A stretch of DNA of 7,174 nt from Methylotetracoccus sp. (GTDB taxonomy: Bacteria > Pseudomonadota > Gammaproteobacteria > Methylococcales > Methylococcaceae): NCBI GenBank assembly GCA_025458755.1, contig JALORT010000234.1:1-7174 (forward strand), in the 5' to 3' direction. Position numbers and translations under genes: made by a program. Shown here one piece after another: positions 1-4,230 of the stretch (positions within the stretch are counted from its first letter, which is position 1; each line of letters begins with the position of its first letter). The notes beneath the pieces were generated by a model. It was not told the origin of the DNA, ran no database searches, and saw only the letters and a list, made by a program, of their open reading frames with translations.

Positions 1-58
1 CGCGGTCGGCGGAGTGAATTCACAGAAGCATTGCCGATTCGACCCGTCCCGGCGGCTG

Positions 59-86
59 GATCGACCGCGCGCTCGCGGTCTTGATC
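59..86 (+). terminator. GC-rich hairpin with a T-rich tail, possible terminator of an upstream gene
   Basis: GACCGCG (63-69) pairs perfectly with CGCGGTC (74-80) across a four-base loop. GATC at 59-62 can add four pairs with GATC at 83-86 across a two-base bulge. The following bases (TTGCTCTT) are only moderately T-rich, so this is a weak rho-independent terminator at best. A GC-rich background makes such stems fairly common. Confidence 0.25.
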
Positions 87-230
87 TTGCTCTTACCGGC
101 TACGCTGTCGCTGCAAAATGTGGAGCAGCTGATCGACCGCGCCGCACCCGGCCGGACGGCCCCTTATGGTTTAGGCTTACCCACCCACGCCGAGGCGAGT
201 AACATACGGTCCAGGCTCTCGCTGGGGGAC

Positions 231-277
231 GAGCCGCACGGCAGGATACCTCAAGGTCCTCGGCTCTCCTGCCGCGC
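231..277 (+). promoter_or_regulatory. Structured RNA leader candidate before the sensor phosphatase
   Basis: CGGCAGGA (239-246) is exactly complementary to TCCTGCCG (267-274). Past an A-C mismatch the stem extends by two more pairs (236-237 with 276-277). The loop contains a small inner hairpin, ACC (248-250) with GGT (255-257). A competing pairing is possible: GAGCC (231-235) with GGCTC (262-266). The stem is followed by TGTTTGTTGG, which gives it a terminator-like look. It ends 15 bases before a GGGGAA Shine-Dalgarno-like sequence (292-297). It could be a terminator for something upstream or an attenuator in the leader of the phosphatase gene. Which one is inference. Confidence 0.3.
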
Positions 278-291
278 TGTTTGTTGGATCC

Positions 292-307
292 GGGGAATTG
301 ATTCATG
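292..307 (+). promoter_or_regulatory. Ribosome site and alternative upstream ATG for the phosphatase
   Basis: GGGGAA (292-297) lies seven bases before the ATG at 305-307, which is in frame with the phosphatase. This is the better translation signal by sequence. The 51 residues it would add are Arg/Gly/Pro-rich and do not resemble a known domain. The ATG at 458 has only GGGG about 18 bases upstream. Either start is possible. Confidence 0.35.
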
Positions 308-457
308 AACTTACGGGTACACCCGAAAGAGGGAGGCGTCGGACCTGGGCGTGTGCAACGCGGGTGGGAAGGCGTCGTTGATTTCGCTCGCGGCGTGTTC
401 CAAACGTCCCGCCGCCCCCGCAGACCGACCGCGTCGGGGTTCCTGCCCTTCCGTGAC

Positions 458-2329
458 ATGCGCACCCGTTTGATCGTCCTGATCAGCCTGCCGCTGCTGC
501 TGATGCAGATGTCCGTGGTCGGGCTGGACTATGCGCTCGGCCGGGCGCACGAGCTTCGTGAGTTGGAACAGCGACTGGCGCAGCAGACACAGTTGGCGGC
601 GGCGGAGATCGACAGCGAATTGGTGCTGGTCGCTGAAGTTGCCAGGAACATCGCGGGCCTGCTCGCGGACAATCCGCAGTTGGATGATTATCAACGTCAT
701 CGCGTGTTGCGCCGCAATGTCGAGACCCATCCCTCTATCGCCAGCGCGGCCGTGGCGTTCGAGACCTGGATTACCCGAAAACTGCCGTTGGTCTATCGAT
801 CGGCAGGGCGCGCGCGCATCGAATCCATGGATTTGAATCGCCCGGACTACGACGTTCGGCGCCAACCGTGGTATCGGCGGGCGCGCGCCGCAACCGAACC
901 GTTCTGGATCGGTCCGTATGAGGATCGACACACCGGGGCGACGGTGGTCAGTTGCGTCGCACCCATCCTCAGGGGCGGAGGATTCGCCGGCACCGTGACG
1001 GTCAACCTGGCCGCGGATACGCTGGGTGCCAAACTCGCTCGGAGTCGTTTGGGGAATGCGTTTCTGGCGCTGATTGACCAGTCCGGGGCGATCCTGGTCA
1101 CGGCCAACGGCAGCGTTGCCGCAGCAACGCTGGCCGAGCTTGCGAAGCGTGAACAGCAGCCGATTTATCTCGAGGTCGCCCGCGGCATTGCCGCCGCCAA
1201 GGCGGGCGCCGGGCGAATTCCAGGCCGCGGATCGGCGCAATCCGACCGGATGTTCTCGCATCTGCCGCTCCGGACGAGCGGCTGGAGTCTGCTTGCTCAG
1301 GTCAGCGAGACCGAGGCGCTGGAGGAGGTCCGGGCGCGACTGCTGCGGCAAAGTCTGCTGTACGGGCTCGGTACTGTAGGCATTCTGGCGCTGGTCTGGT
1401 GGTCGGCCACCGTGATGACGCGGCCGCTGAAGGTACTCGCTGAAGCCGCGCATCAGGTGTCGGAAGGGAGGCTCGATGTCCGCATCGAAGGGCCGCTGCC
1501 CCAGGATGAGATCGGACAATTTTCGAGAGTCTTCAACCGGATGGTGGTCGACTTGAGGGACAATGTCGCCGCCCGCCTGAGCGAGGTGGCCGCCCGCCAA
1601 GCCGTCGAGAGCGAACTGGCCATCGCGCTGCAGATCCAGCGCACGATGCTGCCGGCGCCGTATTCCGGAACGCCAGCGATCGAGATCGCGGGGGATTTCA
1701 TGCCGGCCCGCTACGTGGCCGGCGATTTCTACGATTGGTTTCAAGTGGACAGCGACACCGTGGGGCTGGTGATCGCTGATGTCTCGGGCAAAGGGGTTCC
1801 CGCGGCACTGTTCATGGCGGTCGCCCGAACTTCGCTGCGCACGCTCAGCGCCGCCGCGCGCGGACCCGCCGAGACCTTGACGTCGCTGAACCGCGCGCTG
1901 GTCAAGGACAATCCGCTGACCATGTTCGTGACGGCGTTCTACGCGCACTACCACATTCCGACCGGGCGTCTCACTTACGCCAACGCCGGGCATACATCAC
2001 CTTACATCGTGCGTGCAGACGGCATGGTGGAGTCGTTGGGCAAGTCGACGGGCCGGCTGCTCGCGGTCTTCGCCGATGCCGACATCAGCGAAAGCGGCGC
2101 TGAACTTCAGCCCGGCGACGCGCTGATTCTCTACACCGATGGGGTGATCGACGCCAGCGATGCGGAGGGGCGCTTCTACGACGAAAAGCGGTTGGAGATG
2201 GTGCTTAAACATTCCGTGGGAGAAAGCCCTGCAGCGATCTGTGACCGTATCAACTACGCTGTGAGCGACCATTGCCAGGGCGCCCTGCAGGACGACGTCA
2301 CCCTGCTGGTGCTGAGGCGCAACGTGTGA
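458..2329 (+). CDS. Membrane sensor protein phosphatase: Cache, HAMP and SpoIIE/RsbU-type PPM domains
   Basis: Predicted 623-residue inner-membrane receptor. Visible in order: TM helix at about 5-24; a periplasmic Cache-type sensor at about 27-298, with the typical DVRRQPWY (132-139) and FWIGPY (149-154) signatures; a second TM at about 300-320; HAMP at about 320-372 (TRPLKVLAEA, then DEIGQFSRVFNRM); a short coiled linker; and the PPM phosphatase at about 388-621. The phosphatase keeps LQIQRTMLP (391-399), GDFYD (D423), ADVSGKG (D441), NAGHTSPY, YTDGV (D561) and DDVT (D612, D613). These supply the acidic Mn/Mg ligands of PP2C/SpoIIE enzymes, so it looks active. The family dephosphorylates serine or threonine on anti-sigma-factor antagonists (STAS proteins) in partner-switching pathways, here presumably driven by a periplasmic ligand. 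No STAS or anti-sigma kinase gene is visible nearby, so the target is unknown. I chose the ATG at 458 because it places the first TM at the N-terminus, but it lacks a good ribosome site. An ATG at 305 in the same frame has GGGGAA seven bases ahead and would add 51 Arg/Gly-rich residues. Function call is firm, start is not. Confidence 0.88.
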   Translation: MRTRLIVLISLPLLLMQMSVVGLDYALGRAHELRELEQRLAQQTQLAAAEIDSELVLVAEVARNIAGLLADNPQLDDYQRHRVLRRNVETHPSIASAAVAFETWITRKLPLVYRSAGRARIESMDLNRPDYDVRRQPWYRRARAATEPFWIGPYEDRHTGATVVSCVAPILRGGGFAGTVTVNLAADTLGAKLARSRLGNAFLALIDQSGAILVTANGSVAAATLAELAKREQQPIYLEVARGIAAAKAGAGRIPGRGSAQSDRMFSHLPLRTSGWSLLAQVSETEALEEVRARLLRQSLLYGLGTVGILALVWWSATVMTRPLKVLAEAAHQVSEGRLDVRIEGPLPQDEIGQFSRVFNRMVVDLRDNVAARLSEVAARQAVESELAIALQIQRTMLPAPYSGTPAIEIAGDFMPARYVAGDFYDWFQVDSDTVGLVIADVSGKGVPAALFMAVARTSLRTLSAAARGPAETLTSLNRALVKDNPLTMFVTAFYAHYHIPTGRLTYANAGHTSPYIVRADGMVESLGKSTGRLLAVFADADISESGAELQPGDALILYTDGVIDASDAEGRFYDEKRLEMVLKHSVGESPAAICDRINYAVSDHCQGALQDDVTLLVLRRNV

Positions 2330-2375
2330 AGTGACAAAGCAAAACCGAGGGAAGCGGGCGCGGACCGGGATTCAA

Positions 2376-2401
2376 CCGCGGCGCACCGCGGGCACATTTG
2401 T
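2376..2401 (+). terminator. Candidate terminator of the phosphatase gene
   Basis: CCGCGG (2376-2381) and CCGCGG (2386-2391) form a six-pair all-GC stem with a four-base loop, 46 bases after the phosphatase stop codon. A short T-rich stretch (ATTTGTT, 2396-2402) follows a few bases later. The tract is imperfect, so this is tentative. The position between two convergent genes is right for a terminator. Confidence 0.35.
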
Positions 2402-2417
2402 TGATGCGGTGACTCTG

Positions 2418-2434
2418 CGAGGCCTGTGACCTCG
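2418..2434. terminator. Small hairpin between convergent genes
   Basis: CGAGG (2418-2422) pairs with CCTCG (2430-2434) over a seven-base loop, just beyond the stop codon of the - strand dehydrogenase. There is no T-tract on either side. It may contribute to termination of the - strand operon, but five pairs can easily arise by chance. Confidence 0.18.
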
Positions 2435-2440
2435 ATACAA

Positions 2441-3582
2441 TCAGCCGATCCGCGCGCGCAGAATGCGGCCGACTTCCTCATCGGTAAGCGCGACCGGGTT
2501 GGTTTTCATGCTGGATCCCCGGCAGTTCGCGATGATGCGGGGAAAGTCTTCCGCGCTGACACCGAGTTTCGAGAGTTCTGGAAGTTTCATCGTGCGGGTC
2601 CAGTCCTGCAGCGTGGCGATCAGGACTGCGAGAGCGTCGGCTTCATCAAGCGGACCCCGGCCCGCGAACAGTCTTCCGACTTGGGCGTACTTGGCGAGGG
2701 CGGGGTGCTTCGGGTCGCGGGCCTGCAGTACGTCGACATTGACCCGAGTCGCGAGCCGAGCGGCTGCGCCAGCCCGTGGACCGATCCGAGGCCGGCTTGG
2801 GCCAGGCAGATGCCGGACAGCAGCGACGCGAACGCCATTTGTTCGCGGCCCGCCGCGGCTCCGTCGCCGCCGGTATACCATGCGATCAGGCCGTCCCGCG
2901 CCGCCTCCATGCCGGCCATCGCCAGCGCGTCGGTGAGCGGATTCGCGCGGACCGACACGTAACTCTCCAACAACTGCGTGAAGGCGTCCATCCCATTGGC
3001 GGCGATCAGCTCAAGAGGGCAGGTCGCGAGCAGATCCGGATCGACGATCGCGTACTCGGCCATCAACTGGTCGTCGCGGAACGACTTCTTGAAGCCATCC
3101 GGGCCGTGTCGCGACAACACGGCGTTCTTGGTGGCCTCGGAACCCGTTCCGGCCGTGGTCGGTACCGCGATGAACGGCGTCGCCGGGCCTCGGTAGGGTT
3201 TTTCCGGTCCCACGCCTTCAAGGTGGTCCATCACGGAGTTTCCCGGCCGCAGCAGCCCGGCGATCGCCTTGGCTGCATCCAGTACGCTGCCGCCGCCGAT
3301 GCCGATGACCGCGTCGATATCCTTGCCGTGCCAGGCCCGTACCGTGTCGTCGACGCCCTCCGGTGACGGTTCGCCGGCGACAGTCACCCGCTCCCAGGTG
3401 CAGCCGCAGGCGCTCAGGTCAGCAAATAGCGCCTCGGAACGCGGCGATGCGGTGAACGACCGCGCGCCGACCACGATCAGCAGGCGTTGGCCGTAGCGCC
3501 TCGCGATTTCGGGAAGTTTGGCCAGGCTGCCGCTGCCGAATTCGATGCGCGGCAACCGGCCGATGCTGAAGGGGGTCATCAT
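2441..3582 (-). pseudogene. Group III (iron-type) alcohol dehydrogenase, frameshifted by an internal deletion
   Basis: Group III dehydrogenases are NAD(P)-dependent, usually Fe- or Zn-containing, and interconvert alcohols with aldehydes or ketones. The N-terminal part reads from the ATG at 3582 (MMTPFSIGRLPRIEFGSG) and carries the nucleotide-binding GIGGGSVLDAAKA (94-106), VPTTAGTGSE (140-149), metal-ligand Asp in GMDAFTQ (D199) and VHGLAQPLGS with H269. The fourth residue after D199 is Gln, where FucO-type enzymes have a His ligand. From memory, a Gln there is common in one proteobacterial subfamily. Just after residue 277 the frame breaks, near 2744-2757. The C-terminal part continues in another frame (ATRVNVDVLQARD, then KLGVSAEDFPRIIANC) to the stop at 2441. 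The conserved segment that should lie between, with the Pro-His-Gly metal ligand, is absent. The remaining length is 1142 bases, so the lost piece should be 3n+1 long, probably 40 or 43 bases. If translated as it stands, frame 1 would run on in nonsense and stop near 2620. Second gene of an operon, with its start one base after the stop of the upstream gene and AGGG as the likely ribosome site. Confidence 0.85.
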
Positions 3583-3583
3583 C

Positions 3584-3880
3584 TCAACCCTGCGGAAACA
3601 GGCCATTCATCGGTAAGCCGCTACGCGGCTCGGCCATCATGTCGGCGACGGCATCGCGCCATGCAGCATAATGCGCGGTCTGCTTGTGCGCCGCAGCATC
3701 CTCGGCGGACACGTAGGATTCGTACAGGATAAAGCGCGTTGGGTCCTCCGGGTTCTGCAGCACGTCGAAACGACGGTTCCCCGGTTCTTTGACCGAACCC
3801 TCGTGGTTGGCGCGTGTCGCGGCGATGAACGCGTCGACAAACTCCGGCTTGACATGGACATGGACCAGTGTGACTTGCAT
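3584..3880 (-). CDS. ABM-fold protein resembling LsrG/YgiN (antibiotic biosynthesis monooxygenase family)
   Basis: A 98-residue protein, close to the usual 95-105 for single-domain ABM proteins. It has no signal peptide, so it should be cytosolic and dimeric like its relatives. It resembles E. coli LsrG throughout: start MQVTLVHVHV, NHEGSVKEPGNRRFDVLQ (25-42), RFILYESY (49-56), HKQTAHY (65-71), and NGLFP near the C-terminus. LsrG isomerises a phosphorylated AI-2 breakdown product, while YgiN is a quinol monooxygenase. No other lsr genes are here, so the substrate cannot be assigned. First gene of a two-gene - strand operon with an iron-type alcohol dehydrogenase (TGA, one base, ATG), which hints at a role in small carbonyl or quinone metabolism; that is inference. 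Ribosome site GGAA (complement of 3888-3891), seven bases from the start. The gene appears intact although its partner is broken. Confidence 0.85.
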   Translation of the reverse strand: MQVTLVHVHVKPEFVDAFIAATRANHEGSVKEPGNRRFDVLQNPEDPTRFILYESYVSAEDAAAHKQTAHYAAWRDAVADMMAEPRSGLPMNGLFPQG

Positions 3881-3912
3881 GGGCGGATTCCGGGAAACGA
3901 TTCGAGGACGAA

Positions 3913-3941
3913 ATTTTATGCGCTCCGAACGTTCGCGACTA
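3913..3941 (-). promoter_or_regulatory. Promoter candidate of the ABM/dehydrogenase operon with a palindrome in the spacer
   Basis: Read on the - strand: a -10-like TAAAAT (3918-3913, five of six matches to TATAAT), a 17-base spacer, and a weak -35-like TAGTCG (3941-3936, three of six). The start site would be near 3905, giving a leader of about 25 bases with the GGAA ribosome site inside it. The spacer contains the perfect palindrome CGAACGTTCG (3926-3935), abutting the -35, where a repressor would block polymerase. Whether anything binds there is inference. Confidence 0.4.
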
Positions 3942-4146
3942 CCGCCGCGTGCGGCATTTCGACCGTTGGCTGTGCCTCCTCAGTTCGCGGCAAGGTGAGG
4001 CGGGCTCCCGCAAGTGACGGCGGGCTGGGCGTTGTCCGTGCGCTGCAACTTGCCAAGCAAGATTGGCGGGACCGCATTCTGGCAGCGCGGTCATCGCGGC
4101 GCCTGCCGAAACTTCGGGGCAGGACCCGTCGCGCCGGCGTCGCTAG

Positions 4147-4152
4147 TATACT
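4147..4152 (+). promoter_or_regulatory. Possible recC promoter, -10-like box
   Basis: TATACT matches the sigma-70 -10 consensus at five of six bases and lies about 80 bases before the recC start. No good -35 is present at the expected distance (ACCCGT for a 17-base spacer). The box sits in the palindrome AGTATACT, so a - strand reading is equally good. Tentative. Confidence 0.28.
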
Positions 4153-4230
4153 TCGCGTGCGGTCGCGACGAGCGGGCGTACGGACGGAGCGCTCACAACG
4201 GCCGCCCCGAGAATTCAAGGCCCAGATTCG

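Larger units (their letters stand above)
1..457. other. Region without a supported gene upstream of the sensor phosphatase
   Basis: No reading frame here looks like a conserved protein. Two + strand frames are open at the left edge. One of them, from 18 to 308, has a short hydrophobic run (around LAVLILLLPATLSL, bases 69-110) that resembles a membrane helix. It has no ATG start, and its tail after about base 150 is Arg/Gly/Pro-rich noise. It may be a decayed gene end or chance. The stretch also holds a GC-rich hairpin at 59-86, a longer stem at 236-277, and a Shine-Dalgarno-like GGGGAA at 292-297 before an ATG at 305. No convincing -35/-10 pair was found, so the promoter of the phosphatase gene is not located. 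Confidence 0.5.
3881..4230. other. Intergenic region between the divergent operon and recC
   Basis: About 350 bases with no supported gene. The open frames crossing it on both strands give Arg-rich translations without recognisable domains and lack ribosome sites. It holds the promoter candidate of the - strand operon near its left end, a TATACT -10-like box at 4147-4152 and the weak recC ribosome site near its right end. I see no repeats, tRNA or other RNA gene. Confidence 0.6.

Noticed and set aside
14..23. Perfect palindrome GTGAATTCAC at the left edge as an operator
   Set aside because: About seven such 10-base palindromes are expected by chance in this window, and no promoter or gene start is next to it.
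200..205. TAACAT as a -10 box for the phosphatase
   Set aside because: No acceptable -35 sequence lies 16-18 bases upstream, and the match alone is too weak.
311..1993. A 560-codon open frame on the - strand opposite the phosphatase
   Set aside because: It is antisense to a clearly conserved gene, with Arg/Gln/His-rich composition and no domain similarity.
2330..2440. A tRNA or small RNA gene between the convergent genes (suggested by GGATTCAA-like bases)
   Set aside because: No acceptor stem, anticodon arm or CCA end can be formed. Only short terminator-like hairpins are present.
2735..2765. Programmed ribosomal frameshifting in the alcohol dehydrogenase
   Set aside because: There is no slippery heptamer, and a conserved metal-binding segment is missing, which frameshifting cannot restore. 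Deletion explains both facts.
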